From an uncultured Oscillospiraceae bacterium (lineage in GTDB: Bacteria > Bacillota > Clostridia > Oscillospirales > Oscillospiraceae), in contig CALWXC010000003.1 of NCBI GenBank assembly GCA_944385415.1, positions 62,001 to 126,000 of the forward strand: a DNA stretch of 64,000 bases. Direction: 5' to 3'. The notes below the pieces were generated by a model. It searched no databases. It had not been told where the DNA came from and saw only the letters and a list, made by a program, of their open reading frames with translations. The translations under genes were made by a program, and so were the position numbers. The stretch's first letter is position 1, and every line of letters starts with the position of its first letter. Shown piece by piece: positions 15,893 through 26,068 of the stretch.

Positions 15893-17491
15893 TTAGCCGC
15901 GGCGTGCGTAGTCCGGCAGCAGCTTGGGAGACACGGCATCGGTTTCGATCCCGGCGTCAGCCAGCTCTTTTTCAAACTGTGCCACATGGGACAGGGTCAG
16001 CTTGCCTACAGTGACGCCCTTGGCCTTGGCCGAAGCGTTGCGGCCGGCGTTGCGGCCAAAGACGATGATATCCAGCAGACTGTTGCCCATGAGGCGGTTC
16101 CGGCCATGGATGCCGCCGACGGCCTCACCGGCCACAAACAGATTCTCCACGTCGGTCATACCGTCGCTGGTGATCTTCAGGCCGCCGTTCTGATAGTGGA
16201 GCGTCGGATAGACGAGAATGGGTTCCTTGCGGATATCAATGCCGAACTTGCCGAACATGCGCATCATGGCGGGAATCCGCTTCTCAATGGTGCCCTCGCC
16301 GTGCTTCATCTCGATCATGGGCGTATCCAGCCACACAGCGTAACCGGCCGGTGTCTTGACGCCGTTGCCCCGGTCGGAGCACTCCCGGATGATGGAAGCA
16401 GCAGCCACGTCACGGGTCTCCAGCGGGTTCATAAATGCCTCGCCGTTGACGTTAATCAGCATAGCGCCGATGGAGCGGACCTTCTCCGTCACCAGAGCAC
16501 CGAAAATCTGTGCTGGGAACGCCGCGCCGGTGGGATGGTACTGGAGGGTATCGGGGTACAGCAATTTTGCACCGGCACGGTAGCCCAGAATCAGGCCGTC
16601 GGCGGTGGCGCCGTAGTGGTTGGATGTGGGGAAGCCCTGATAATGGAGCCGTCCCGCGCCGCCGGTGGCGATGATGACCGTCTTGGCCCGGGCCACCAGA
16701 ATTTCCTCGGTCTCCATATTGCGGAGCACGGCACCGGCGCACTTGCCGTCCTCGTCCTTAATCAGTTCAATGGCGGCGGTGAAGTCCACCACGGGAATGC
16801 CCCGGTTCAGCACCTCATCCCGGAGGGTCCGCATGATTTCCGCGCCGGAGTAATCCTTGGCAGCGTGCATACGCTTCCGGGAGGTACCGCCGCCGTGGGT
16901 GGTGATCATGGTGCCGTCGGGAGCCTTATCGAATTCCACGCCCAGCTCACTGAGCCAACGGATGGCTTCGGGGGCCTCGGTGACCAATTTTTGCAGCAGG
17001 TCTTTCTGGGCCGCGAAGTGGCCGCCGCCGAAGGCGTCCAGGAAGTGCTGGGCCGGGCTGTCGTTGGGCTTGTCGGCGGCCTGGATGCCGCCCTCGGCCA
17101 TCATGGTGTTGGCGTCGCCCATGCGCAGCTTGGTGACCACCATGACGTTGGCACCGCCGTTGTGGGCCTCGATGGCCGCCGATGCGCCGGCGCCGCCGCC
17201 GCCGATGACCAGCACATCCACGTCATAGTCGGGGTGCTCCAGGTCAATGGTCAGATCGCGGATGCGGGAATGGGCCTGCAGCAATGCAGCCAGCTCCACC
17301 GGGACCTTATCGCCCTTGTTGGGGCCCATTTGCAGGTTGGTGAACTGCTCCTGACGGTAATCGGGGTGATAGGTGGCCAGCAGCTGTTCCTTCTCCTCGG
17401 CCGTCATTCTTCTGGGGTCCAGCTTGACGTTCTCCGCCCGGGCCGCCTCCACCTTGCGGATGGACTCCTGCATGATTTTATCCTGATACAT
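15893..17491 (-). CDS. frdA: Fumarate reductase flavoprotein subunit (FrdA-like, soluble)
   Basis: A 532-residue FAD protein of the succinate dehydrogenase/fumarate reductase family. An N-terminal extension of about 85 residues precedes the FAD motif VLVIGGGGAGASAAIEAH (about 94-111). Active-site segments include TTHGGGTSRKRMHA (about 197-210), IIATGGAGRLHY, QYHPTGAAFP and the substrate-proximal GEAVGGIHGRNRLMGNSLLD (about 455-474). The covalent-FAD His pattern HGG is kept. No membrane-anchor gene (frdC/D) is nearby. It is the last gene of the mdh-fumC-hdr-flx-frd operon, 14 bases after frdB, which points to fumarate reduction driven by the Hdr/Flx module. Succinate oxidation is less likely in an anaerobe. 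Confidence 0.88.
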   Translation of the reverse strand: MYQDKIMQESIRKVEAARAENVKLDPRRMTAEEKEQLLATYHPDYRQEQFTNLQMGPNKGDKVPVELAALLQAHSRIRDLTIDLEHPDYDVDVLVIGGGGAGASAAIEAHNGGANVMVVTKLRMGDANTMMAEGGIQAADKPNDSPAQHFLDAFGGGHFAAQKDLLQKLVTEAPEAIRWLSELGVEFDKAPDGTMITTHGGGTSRKRMHAAKDYSGAEIMRTLRDEVLNRGIPVVDFTAAIELIKDEDGKCAGAVLRNMETEEILVARAKTVIIATGGAGRLHYQGFPTSNHYGATADGLILGYRAGAKLLYPDTLQYHPTGAAFPAQIFGALVTEKVRSIGAMLINVNGEAFMNPLETRDVAAASIIRECSDRGNGVKTPAGYAVWLDTPMIEMKHGEGTIEKRIPAMMRMFGKFGIDIRKEPILVYPTLHYQNGGLKITSDGMTDVENLFVAGEAVGGIHGRNRLMGNSLLDIIVFGRNAGRNASAKAKGVTVGKLTLSHVAQFEKELADAGIETDAVSPKLLPDYARRG

Positions 17492-17505
17492 GGGAAGCTC
17501 CCTCC

Positions 17506-18180
17506 TTATTTCTCGATCTCACGGTTGTTGTACAGCTCCTTGATCTCGCTGAGGGGCTTCTGCATGAGGTCCTCAATGAGCTTCTCATACTTGCCCTCGG
17601 CGATTTCCCGGATACGGTCATCCAGATGATCGCAGTGGGGAGCCAGATACTTGCCGTTGAGACGGCGGGCCAGCATGGCCACCTGGGGATGGGAGATGCC
17701 GGCGGGACAGCGGGAGGAGCAGATACCGCACATGACGCAGTCGAAGGACTCCTCGGCGCACTTCTCATATTCGCCCCGCTGGGCGTAGGCGATGTACTGC
17801 ATGACATTGAGGCCCTGGGAGCAAGCCTTGGTGCAGGCGTTGCAGCCGACGCAGGAATAGATCTCCGGGTACAGCTGCATCATGATCTGCTCCGTGGGCT
17901 TCACCTTCTCGATGTCGTAGACCTCCTTGACCAGGGGGAAATACGGCAGAGTGGCCACATACATGTTGTTTTCCACCTTGGTGGAGCAAGCCAGACAGGC
18001 TTTCAACTCCCGGTCACCGGCAATGCGGTAGATGGTGGCACAGGCGCCGCAGAAGCCGTTGCGGCAGCCGCAGCCCCGCACCAGCTGATAGCCGGAATAC
18101 TCCATGGCCTCCATGATGGTCAGGCTTTCCGGGACTTCATATTTCTTTCCGAACAGGAAGACGTTAACCATTTGTTCCAT
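17506..18180 (-). CDS. frdB: Fumarate reductase iron-sulfur subunit (FrdB/TfrB-like)
   Basis: A 224-residue electron-transfer subunit. The N-terminal 2Fe-2S ferredoxin domain has Cys at about 37, 39, 44, 47 and 62/65 (GCGCRNGFCGAC and ACLAC). Two C-terminal cluster motifs follow: CVGCNACTKAC (about 110-120) and CVMCGICSSRCP (about 148-159). It lacks the long C-terminal CCG domain of methanogen TfrB, but HdrB is encoded separately in this operon. It would pass electrons from the Hdr/Flx module to FrdA. It starts with SD AAGGAG, 11 bases after flxA. Confidence 0.87.
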   Translation of the reverse strand: MEQMVNVFLFGKKYEVPESLTIMEAMEYSGYQLVRGCGCRNGFCGACATIYRIAGDRELKACLACSTKVENNMYVATLPYFPLVKEVYDIEKVKPTEQIMMQLYPEIYSCVGCNACTKACSQGLNVMQYIAYAQRGEYEKCAEESFDCVMCGICSSRCPAGISHPQVAMLARRLNGKYLAPHCDHLDDRIREIAEGKYEKLIEDLMQKPLSEIKELYNNREIEK

Positions 18181-18191
18181 CGAAATTCTCC

Positions 18192-19025
18192 TTAATATTC
18201 ATCCGGCAGTTCGCTCATCTGGTCCAGGCGGAACACGGGGCCATCCTTGCAAACATACTTGTCACCGATGTTGCACCGGCCGCACTTGCCCAGGGCACAC
18301 TTCATTTTCAATTCAAAGGTGGTGTACACCTGATCCCGCCGGAAGCCCAATTCCTCCAGGCCCGCCAGGGTGAATTTGATCATAATGGGAGGTCCGCACA
18401 TGACGACGGTTTTGGAGGTGTCGAAGTTCAGTTCCTTGACGTAGTTGGGTACGAAACCCACATGGCCGTCCCAGCCCTCCTGCTCCCGGTCGATGGTCAG
18501 GTGGACGTTGATGCCGTCCTCCTTGCACCACTCGTCGATAATCTCGGCGTAATCCACCAGATCTTCCTTGCTGCGGGAGCCGTAGACGATATCCAAGGTG
18601 CCGTAATTGGTCCGGTTGGCCCGGACGTAGTTGATAACGGACCGGACCGGCGCCAGACCGATACCGCCGGCGATGATCAGCAGGTCCTTGCCCTTCAGCT
18701 CCGTATCCACGGGGAAACCGTTGCCGTAGGGGCCGCGGAGCGTCACCTGACGGCCCGGCTCCATCTCATGGAGCCAGGTGGTGACACAACCGCACTTTTT
18801 GATGGAGAATTCCAGATAGTCCTCATTGGTGGGCGACGAGGTGATGGAGAACAGCGCCTCGCCAATGCCCGGCATGGACAGCATGGCGCACTGGCCGGGA
18901 ATATGCTCAAAGGGCTTTTTACCGTCCAGGCCCACCACCCGGAAGGTCTTGACGTCCGGCGTGTCCATACGGATGTCGGTGACCACGCCGATCATGGGGA
19001 TCAGAGGGTCCTTTCTCATTGTCAT
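18192..19025 (-). CDS. flxA: FlxA-like FAD/NAD(P)-binding oxidoreductase
   Basis: A 277-residue flavoprotein of the ferredoxin-NADP reductase/PyrK/hydrogenase-gamma type. The FAD-binding barrel contains LFSITSSPT (about 75-83), the flavin RxYS-like segment. The NAD domain has IIAGGIGLAPVRSVINY (about 120-136) and VVMCGPPIMIKFTLAGL (about 211-227). The C-terminal 2Fe-2S Cys cluster is CALGKCGRCNIGDKYVC (about 246-262). It would be the NADH entry point of a FlxABCD-HdrABC complex. The ATG at 19025 follows GGAGG by 7 bases and overlaps the upstream gene's TGA (ATGA), indicating translational coupling. Confidence 0.87.
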   Translation of the reverse strand: MTMRKDPLIPMIGVVTDIRMDTPDVKTFRVVGLDGKKPFEHIPGQCAMLSMPGIGEALFSITSSPTNEDYLEFSIKKCGCVTTWLHEMEPGRQVTLRGPYGNGFPVDTELKGKDLLIIAGGIGLAPVRSVINYVRANRTNYGTLDIVYGSRSKEDLVDYAEIIDEWCKEDGINVHLTIDREQEGWDGHVGFVPNYVKELNFDTSKTVVMCGPPIMIKFTLAGLEELGFRRDQVYTTFELKMKCALGKCGRCNIGDKYVCKDGPVFRLDQMSELPDEY

Positions 19026-20041
19026 TTCGTTCCCTCCCCCAGCGTCTTGGCGACTTTTACGATGTTCATGGAAATGGGGCACTTGGCCAGACAGCGGCCG
19101 CAGCCGACGCAGCCATAGATTCCGTCGTTATTGGACGGGAAGTACACCAGCTTGTGCATGAACCGCTGACGGAACCGCTCCTTCTGCGTCGGACGGTTGG
19201 TACCGTGGGCCATCATGGTAAAGTCGGAGTACATGCAGCTGTCCCAGCAGCGGAACCGGCGGACGCCGTGGCCTGTGTCAAAGTCCCGGACGTCGTAGCA
19301 CTGACAGGTGGGACAGACAAAGGTACAGGTACCGCAGCCCAGGCAGGATTCGGACAGCTTGGACCAGGCGGGATTGTTGAAGTGCTCCATCAGGTGGTCG
19401 CCGTCGAAGCCGGTCAAATCCAGCTTGTTCAGGGGCAGCTTTTCGGTGATGGCGTGAATCTCCGCCTGCACCGTCCCAACAGCGCTGTCGTCGCAGTCGG
19501 ACAGCAGCGGCAGGCTGCTCAGCAGCGTTTCGCCCTTTTCGGTATTGGCGTTCAGATATAGGGTCTCCCCTGCCATCCAGGCAGCTACGTCGCCGCCAGG
19601 GTTGGCCGGGTCGATGCCGAACGCGCCGCAGAAGCAGGTCTCTTCGGGCCGGGTGCAGGCCAAGGTCACCACAGTGCCGTTGGCGCGGCGGGTCTCATAG
19701 AAAGTATCCACCGGGTCACTGAGGAACACCCGGTCGAGAATGTCAAAGCTTCTGGCATCACAGGCCCGGACGCCAAAGACTACAAAGGGTGCGCCGGGGT
19801 CTCTGGTTTCCTCCAGGGTGATCTCCGTACCCTGGACCTGGAAGCCCACAATATCCTCGGTCTGGGGGAAAAACAGGTCCTTGGCGCTGCGGGCCGTATT
19901 CAGAGACTTGGTCAGCTCCATGCCATCCACATAGGGCAGGAACTGGGCCTGACCGCCCTTGTCGGCGGGGATGTACAGCTGTTGCTGGGCCGCCATGGCG
20001 GCAAACAGCTCGTTCAGCTTGGAAAGGGTCAGCTGCTTCAT
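19022..20041 (-). CDS. Flx-type 4Fe-4S dicluster protein (FlxB/FlxC-like, second copy position)
   Basis: A 339-residue protein related to the beta subunit of sulfhydrogenase and anaerobic sulfite reductase subunit A, the class to which FlxB/FlxC belong. Ligand motifs are FGVRACDARSFD (about 89-100), CTRPEETCFCGAFG (about 129-142), CLGCGTCTFVCPTCQCYD (about 236-253) and CVGCGRCLAKCP (about 313-324). It lies between the second FeS gene and flxA, overlapping flxA by 4 bases. It probably relays electrons between FlxA and the HdrA/MvhD core. I cannot decide from sequence alone whether it corresponds to FlxB or FlxC. Confidence 0.82.
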   Translation of the reverse strand: MKQLTLSKLNELFAAMAAQQQLYIPADKGGQAQFLPYVDGMELTKSLNTARSAKDLFFPQTEDIVGFQVQGTEITLEETRDPGAPFVVFGVRACDARSFDILDRVFLSDPVDTFYETRRANGTVVTLACTRPEETCFCGAFGIDPANPGGDVAAWMAGETLYLNANTEKGETLLSSLPLLSDCDDSAVGTVQAEIHAITEKLPLNKLDLTGFDGDHLMEHFNNPAWSKLSESCLGCGTCTFVCPTCQCYDVRDFDTGHGVRRFRCWDSCMYSDFTMMAHGTNRPTQKERFRQRFMHKLVYFPSNNDGIYGCVGCGRCLAKCPISMNIVKVAKTLGEGTK

Positions 20042-21018
20042 GCCTGCTTCCCTCCTCTCTCATAAACCACGGAGGGCTCACAGTCCTCCTGGGTGAAGTT
20101 CATCAGCGGGGGCCGCGTCTCCAGGTCCGCGCCGGACTGGTATTCGCCGTACAGCTCATTGATATCCTTGATGAACTTCCGGTTCAGCAGGTGCAGAGGG
20201 ATGTTCTGGGGGCAGACACGGGAACATTCGCCGCAGTCGGTACAGCGGGACGCCACGTGGAACGCCCGAATAATGTGGTACATGCTCTCCTCAAAGCTGT
20301 TGACGGCAGCCTTTTGAGCAATGCCGGACTTGGGATTGTCGAAGACGCACTTCTCACAGGTGCAGGCAGGGCAGACGTCGCGGCAGGCATTGCAGCGAAT
20401 ACATTTGCTCAGCTCGCCCTGCCAGAATGCGTACCGCTCATCGGGGGTCATGGCTTCCAGCTTGGCCACCATATCGAAGCGGCCGGAGTTCTCGATCACG
20501 TCGCCGTCCTCGCCAATCTTCTCGTCATAGGCCACCAGCTTGCGGCTCTTGCAGCAGATGCAGCGTTCCGCCTCAGCGTCGGCCTTGTTCATGGTCATGG
20601 GACCGTAGAGGGTTTCCAGTTTCAACGTGTCGCCGTCCCGCTCCACGCTGAGCACGCCTTTCGCGCCATAAGCACGGATTTTCTCCATGTCGCACATGCC
20701 GTCGCAGGCGATGCCGACCACATGGACATGGTCCCGCCAGATACGGTGCTCCTTCAACAGCTGGTTAAAGGAATAGGTGTCACAGGGCTTCAAAAACGCA
20801 GCCACTTTGCCATCCTTGCGGCTCTCCTTGACGAGATACTTGGACAAGTTCGCACCGGAAAAAACAGAGTAGACGAAGTCTTTCTCGATCTCCTCCCGGC
20901 TGGTGAACACCGCCGGGGTCAGGTCATAGAAGAATTCACCGGCTTTCCAGCCCAGGACCCGGTCCACCGTGCCGTTTTCCAGCAGCTCGATGGCCTTTGC
21001 TTTGATCAGTTCTTGCAT
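20038..21018 (-). CDS. Flx-type 4Fe-4S dicluster protein (FlxB/FlxC-like, first copy position)
   Basis: A 326-residue iron-sulfur protein related to F420-hydrogenase/dehydrogenase beta-type and Flx subunits. Cys motifs are AFLKPCDTYSFN (about 74-85), CICCKSRK (about 151), CIRCNACRDVCPACTCEKC (about 206-224) and CTDCGECSRVCP (about 257-268). The start at 21018 follows GGAGG and overlaps the 3' end of the flxD gene by 13 bases. Its 3' end overlaps the next FeS gene by 4 bases. This tight packing supports a single stable complex. It is expected to be cytoplasmic; no signal or membrane segment is seen. Confidence 0.82.
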   Translation of the reverse strand: MQELIKAKAIELLENGTVDRVLGWKAGEFFYDLTPAVFTSREEIEKDFVYSVFSGANLSKYLVKESRKDGKVAAFLKPCDTYSFNQLLKEHRIWRDHVHVVGIACDGMCDMEKIRAYGAKGVLSVERDGDTLKLETLYGPMTMNKADAEAERCICCKSRKLVAYDEKIGEDGDVIENSGRFDMVAKLEAMTPDERYAFWQGELSKCIRCNACRDVCPACTCEKCVFDNPKSGIAQKAAVNSFEESMYHIIRAFHVASRCTDCGECSRVCPQNIPLHLLNRKFIKDINELYGEYQSGADLETRPPLMNFTQEDCEPSVVYERGGKQA

Positions 21019-21443
21019 CTCAGGTCCTCCAGTCTCTTGTTCTCGCCCAGTTTGGTCACCGTCTCCACAAACTCGTTCATGGTGGCGGCGAACTTGGCGC
21101 CTTCGGCGGCGGAGACCCATTCCACGCGGGTACGGCCCTTCTCAATGCCCAGGTAATCCAGCATGGAGAACAGCAGCGTCATACGGCGGCGGGCGTAATA
21201 GTTGCCGGTGGTATAGTGACAGTCGCCGGGGTGGCAGCCACAAATGATCACGCCGTCCGCGCCCCGCTGAAAGGCCCGCAGGATGAACATGGGGTTCACG
21301 CGGCAGGAACAGGGCACGCGGATGATCTTCACATTGGCCGGATAGTTCAGGCGGTTGGTGCCAGACAGGTCGGCACCGGCATAGGAACACCAGTTGCAGC
21401 AGAAAGCCACAATGGTTGGCTTGAATTCATTGTTTACTTGCAT
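21006..21443 (-). CDS. flxD: MvhD/FlxD-like hydrogenase iron-sulfur subunit
   Basis: A 145-residue 2Fe-2S protein of the MvhD family, which links an electron donor to HdrA in methanogens and in Flx-Hdr systems. The conserved pattern is visible: FCCNWCSYAGAD (about 14-25), VPCSCRVNP (about 43-51), and GADGVIICGCHPGDCHY (about 61-77). There is no NiFe-hydrogenase gene nearby, so the donor is more likely FlxA/NADH than H2. It overlaps the 3' end of hdrA by 10 bases and follows a strong SD (GGAGGTGG). Confidence 0.92.
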   Translation of the reverse strand: MQVNNEFKPTIVAFCCNWCSYAGADLSGTNRLNYPANVKIIRVPCSCRVNPMFILRAFQRGADGVIICGCHPGDCHYTTGNYYARRRMTLLFSMLDYLGIEKGRTRVEWVSAAEGAKFAATMNEFVETVTKLGENKRLEDLRCKN

Positions 21444-23422
21444 ATGGCATCCACCTCCGCCATGATCTGGCTCGTCGAGAATCCCTTCAGGTCCATGGCG
21501 CCGCTGGGGCAGGCCACCGTACAGGCGCCGCAGCCCTGGCAGACCGCCGGATTGACCGACGCCACCCGGCGCAGCACACGGGTGCGGTTGGGTCCGGGGA
21601 ACTCCTTATCGCTGTAGGTGATGGCGCCGTAGGGGCAGACCTTTTCACAGCTGGAGCAGCCGTTGCACATGAGTTCGTTGGCCTCAGCCACACAGGGGTT
21701 GCACATCAGGTGGTCCTTGGCCAGCAGGCCGATGACCTTGGAGGCGGCAGCACCGGCCTGGGCTACGGTCTCGGGGATATCCTTGGGGCCCTGGCAGACG
21801 CCGGACAGGAAGATACCGGCGGTGGGGCTTTCCACAGGGCGCAGCTTGGGGTGGGCCTCGGTGAAGAAGTCGTTGGTATCCATGGAAGCCGTCAGCATGG
21901 TGGCGATGGAGCGGGCGCTCTCGTCGGGCTCAATGGCCGCGGCCAGAATGACCATATCGGCATCGATATGGATTTGCTCGTTGCTCAGCAAATCCGACGC
22001 CTGAACTTTCAGCTTGCCGTTTTCCGGCACCACCTTGCCCACCATGCCCTTGATGTAGTGGACGCCGTATTCCTCCACAGCACGACGGTAGAACTCGTCG
22101 AAGTTCTTGCCGGGGGTACGGACGTCAATGTAGAACACATAGACCTCCGTATCGGGGTATTTTTCTCTGCACAGCATGGCGTGCTTGGCCGTGTACATGC
22201 AGCAGATTTTAGAGCAGTAGGGCTTGCCGCAGTCTCTCGTTTCCCGGGAGCCGACGCACTGGACAAAGACCAGCGTATGGGGATGCTCCCCATCAGAGGG
22301 GCGCAGCAGGGTACCGGCGGTGGGTCCGGCAGCGTTCATCAGACGCTCGAACTCCAGGGAGGTCACCACGTCGGGGCTCTGAGAATAGGCATACTCGTCG
22401 TAGCGGTCCAGCTTGATGGGATTGAAGCCGGTGGCCACGACAATGGCGCCGTAATCCTCCTCGATGAACTCGTCTTTCTGCTTATAATCAATGGCGCCGG
22501 CCGTACAGACCTTGGCGCAGACACCGCACTTGCCGCTCTTGAGCATGGTGCAGTAGTTGGGGTCAATGGTGGCCACCTTGGGCACAGCCTGGGCAAAGGG
22601 GATATAGATAGCCCGGCGGTTATCCAGACCCAGGTTGAACTCGTTGGGGACCTTCTTCTGGGGACATTTTTCTGTACACAGGCCGCAGCCGGTGCAGACG
22701 TCCTCTTTGACATAGCGGGCCTTGCGGCGGATGGTGGCATGGAAGTTGCCCACGAAGCCCTTGACGGAATCCACCTCCGAATAGGAGAAAATGCGGATGT
22801 TCTCATTCTGTGCGGCCTCCACCATCTTGGGGGTCAAAATACAGGCGGCGCAGTCCAGCGTCGGGAAGGTCTTGTCGATCTGCGTCATCTTGCCGCCGAT
22901 GGTGGGCTTCTTTTCCACGATATCCACGGGGAAACCGGCATCGGCAATGTCCAGCGCCGTCTGGATACCGGCGATACCGCCGCCGATGACCAGGGCCCGC
23001 TTGGTGACGGGGCTTTCGCCTGCCGTCAGAGGGGCGTTGAGATGTACTTTTGCAATGGCGGCACGGCCCAGGATAACGGCCTTTTCGGTGGCCGTGGGCA
23101 TATCCTTGTGAATCCACGAGCACTGTTCGCGGATGTTGGCGATCTCCACCATGTAGGGGTTGAGACCGGCCTTTTCCGCCGTCTTGCGGAAGGTGGTCTC
23201 GTGCATCCGGGGCGAGCAGGAGCAGATGACCACGCCGCCCAGGTTGTGTTCCTTGATTGCGTCCCGGATCATATCCTGGCCCGCCTGGGAGCACATATAT
23301 TGATAGTCTGTGGCGAATACCACGCCGGGCTCTTTGCCAAGGGCCTCGGCCACGGCCTTTACATCCACCGTGGCGGCGATGTTGGTACCGCACCAACAGA
23401 CGAATACGCCGATTCTTTGCAT
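21434..23422 (-). CDS. hdrA: HdrA-like flavin-bifurcating iron-sulfur subunit
   Basis: A 662-residue subunit homologous to heterodisulfide reductase HdrA, whose FAD performs electron bifurcation in characterised complexes. The FAD motif VIGGGIAGIQTALDIADAG starts at about 145. An inserted ferredoxin motif CTGCGLCTEKCP lies at about 243 and a further CGVCAKVC. The C-terminal ferredoxin domain carries CNGCSSCEKVCPYG and CQGCGACTVACPSG. The N-terminal segment with CWCGTNIA and SCSPRMHE is typical of HdrA. It would split NADH electrons between ferredoxin and the HdrBC branch. It lies between hdrC and flxD in the operon. Confidence 0.93.
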   Translation of the reverse strand: MQRIGVFVCWCGTNIAATVDVKAVAEALGKEPGVVFATDYQYMCSQAGQDMIRDAIKEHNLGGVVICSCSPRMHETTFRKTAEKAGLNPYMVEIANIREQCSWIHKDMPTATEKAVILGRAAIAKVHLNAPLTAGESPVTKRALVIGGGIAGIQTALDIADAGFPVDIVEKKPTIGGKMTQIDKTFPTLDCAACILTPKMVEAAQNENIRIFSYSEVDSVKGFVGNFHATIRRKARYVKEDVCTGCGLCTEKCPQKKVPNEFNLGLDNRRAIYIPFAQAVPKVATIDPNYCTMLKSGKCGVCAKVCTAGAIDYKQKDEFIEEDYGAIVVATGFNPIKLDRYDEYAYSQSPDVVTSLEFERLMNAAGPTAGTLLRPSDGEHPHTLVFVQCVGSRETRDCGKPYCSKICCMYTAKHAMLCREKYPDTEVYVFYIDVRTPGKNFDEFYRRAVEEYGVHYIKGMVGKVVPENGKLKVQASDLLSNEQIHIDADMVILAAAIEPDESARSIATMLTASMDTNDFFTEAHPKLRPVESPTAGIFLSGVCQGPKDIPETVAQAGAAASKVIGLLAKDHLMCNPCVAEANELMCNGCSSCEKVCPYGAITYSDKEFPGPNRTRVLRRVASVNPAVCQGCGACTVACPSGAMDLKGFSTSQIMAEVDAICK

Positions 23423-23437
23423 TCCGTTGTCCTCCCC

Positions 23438-23833
23438 TTACTTCGCGTATTTCCGGAACGCACTGGTGATGGCCTGCTGGGGCAGGTTCTCATCGAGGAG
23501 GTCCGGGATCTGTTCGGGTTTGAGATGGTTCTGGCCCTGCTGACGGATCACCGCCAGACGAACGGCCTCAATGAGCTTGGCAGGCTCCACCATTCTCGGA
23601 CAGCGCTCCAGACAGGCAAAGCAGGAAAGACAATTCCAGATGCCCTTGGAGTTCATCAGCTTTTCAATCTGGCCCTTGTCAACCAGATCGACAAACTGAT
23701 GGGGATGGTAGTCCATTTCGTCAAAGGCCGGGCAGGTGGCGGAACATTTGCCGCACTTCATGCACAGCCTCGGGTTGACGCCGCTGATGCGTTTGATGGT
23801 GGCGGTCAACTCCAGTTCCTGATTCTTCTGCAT
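23438..23833 (-). CDS. hdrC: HdrC-like iron-sulfur subunit
   Basis: A 131-residue protein with two 4Fe-4S motifs, CMKCGKCSATCPAFD (about 24-38) and CLSCFACLERCPRM (about 69-82), in the HdrC arrangement. It carries electrons from HdrA to HdrB. It is cytoplasmic, with no membrane helix, unlike HdrE-linked versions. It sits between hdrB (13 bases upstream) and hdrA (15 bases downstream), with SD AGGAGG before the ATG. Confidence 0.92.
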   Translation of the reverse strand: MQKNQELELTATIKRISGVNPRLCMKCGKCSATCPAFDEMDYHPHQFVDLVDKGQIEKLMNSKGIWNCLSCFACLERCPRMVEPAKLIEAVRLAVIRQQGQNHLKPEQIPDLLDENLPQQAITSAFRKYAK

Positions 23834-23846
23834 GACGCCACCTCCT

Positions 23847-24626
23847 TCATTTCACGCCGAGCGCTTCGGCCAGCAGCTCGGTGAAGTAATAGACGGGCAT
23901 ATCCCCCTCGGCATTCTCTTTCAGATTGTAGAGACACAGGGGACAGGCCGTAATGAGACAGTCCGCTCCGTTGGCCCTGGCCGACGCCGTCACAGCGCTG
24001 GCCTTCTTGACCGCCAGGGGCTTGTTTTCCAGCGTAATATAGCCGCCGCAGCACTCGTTGCGGTTGGCGTAGATCACCGGCTCCGCGCCGATGGCCCGGA
24101 TGAAGTCCTCCAGAATGGTGGGCTTCTCAGGGTTGTCGAACTGCATCTCACCGCTGGGGCGCAGCAGCAGGCAGCCGTAATAGGCGCCGATTTTCCGGCC
24201 CGTCAGGGGGTTCTTGACCCGTTTGGCCAGTTCATCGAAGCCCAGTTCGTCCCGCAAGACTTCCAAATAGTGCAGGACCTTCGTCTCCCCGTGGTAGGGG
24301 GTATCCAGCTGTAAGTAGTTGTTGGCCCGGAGGACAATGTCCTCGTCGGTCTGCATATCGTGGTTCACGCGCTTGATGACGTGATGACATGCGGAACATA
24401 CCGTGACCAGGCTGTAGCCCAAGTCCCTGGCCGAAGCCAGGGACCGAATGGACGACAGCTTGGTTGCAATTTCATCTTTTGCCTGGGGATAGACCGCGCC
24501 GCAGCACTGCCAATCCGGCAATTCTTCCAGGGTGATGCCCAGGGCCTCGGCGGACTTTCTCGTATAGAGGTCCAGGTCCTTGGCCTTGGTCTTCAACGTG
24601 CACCCGGGGAAATAGCTAAAAACCAT
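23847..24626 (-). CDS. hdrB: HdrB-like noncubane-cluster subunit
   Basis: A 259-residue protein with two CCG-type domains. The first has PGCTLKTKAKD (about 8-18), WQCCGAVYP (about 39-47) and VCSACHHV (about 77-84). The second has YYGCLLLRPS (about 148-157), NECCGGY (about 191-197) and ACPLCLYN (about 228-235). In HdrB these Cys hold two noncubane 4Fe-4S clusters that reduce heterodisulfide. Here no CoM/CoB metabolism is expected. The subunit may instead reduce another disulfide or hand electrons to FrdB; the latter would resemble the HdrB-like C-terminal half of methanogen thiol:fumarate reductase TfrB. Confidence 0.92.
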   Translation of the reverse strand: MVFSYFPGCTLKTKAKDLDLYTRKSAEALGITLEELPDWQCCGAVYPQAKDEIATKLSSIRSLASARDLGYSLVTVCSACHHVIKRVNHDMQTDEDIVLRANNYLQLDTPYHGETKVLHYLEVLRDELGFDELAKRVKNPLTGRKIGAYYGCLLLRPSGEMQFDNPEKPTILEDFIRAIGAEPVIYANRNECCGGYITLENKPLAVKKASAVTASARANGADCLITACPLCLYNLKENAEGDMPVYYFTELLAEALGVK

Positions 24627-24645
24627 AGTCTGTCTTTCCTTCCTC

Positions 24646-26022
<1,377 letters not shown>

Positions 26023-26068
26023 CTGTGTTCTCCTTTCTCGTCGTCAGTCGCCGCCCCGGGGCCGCGCA

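Noticed and set aside
21006..24626. True methanogen-type heterodisulfide reductase or NiFe hydrogenase (Mvh) complex
   Set aside because: No mvhA/mvhG genes are present and the organism is a clostridial bacterium without CoM/CoB; Flx-type NADH input fits the neighbouring flxA.
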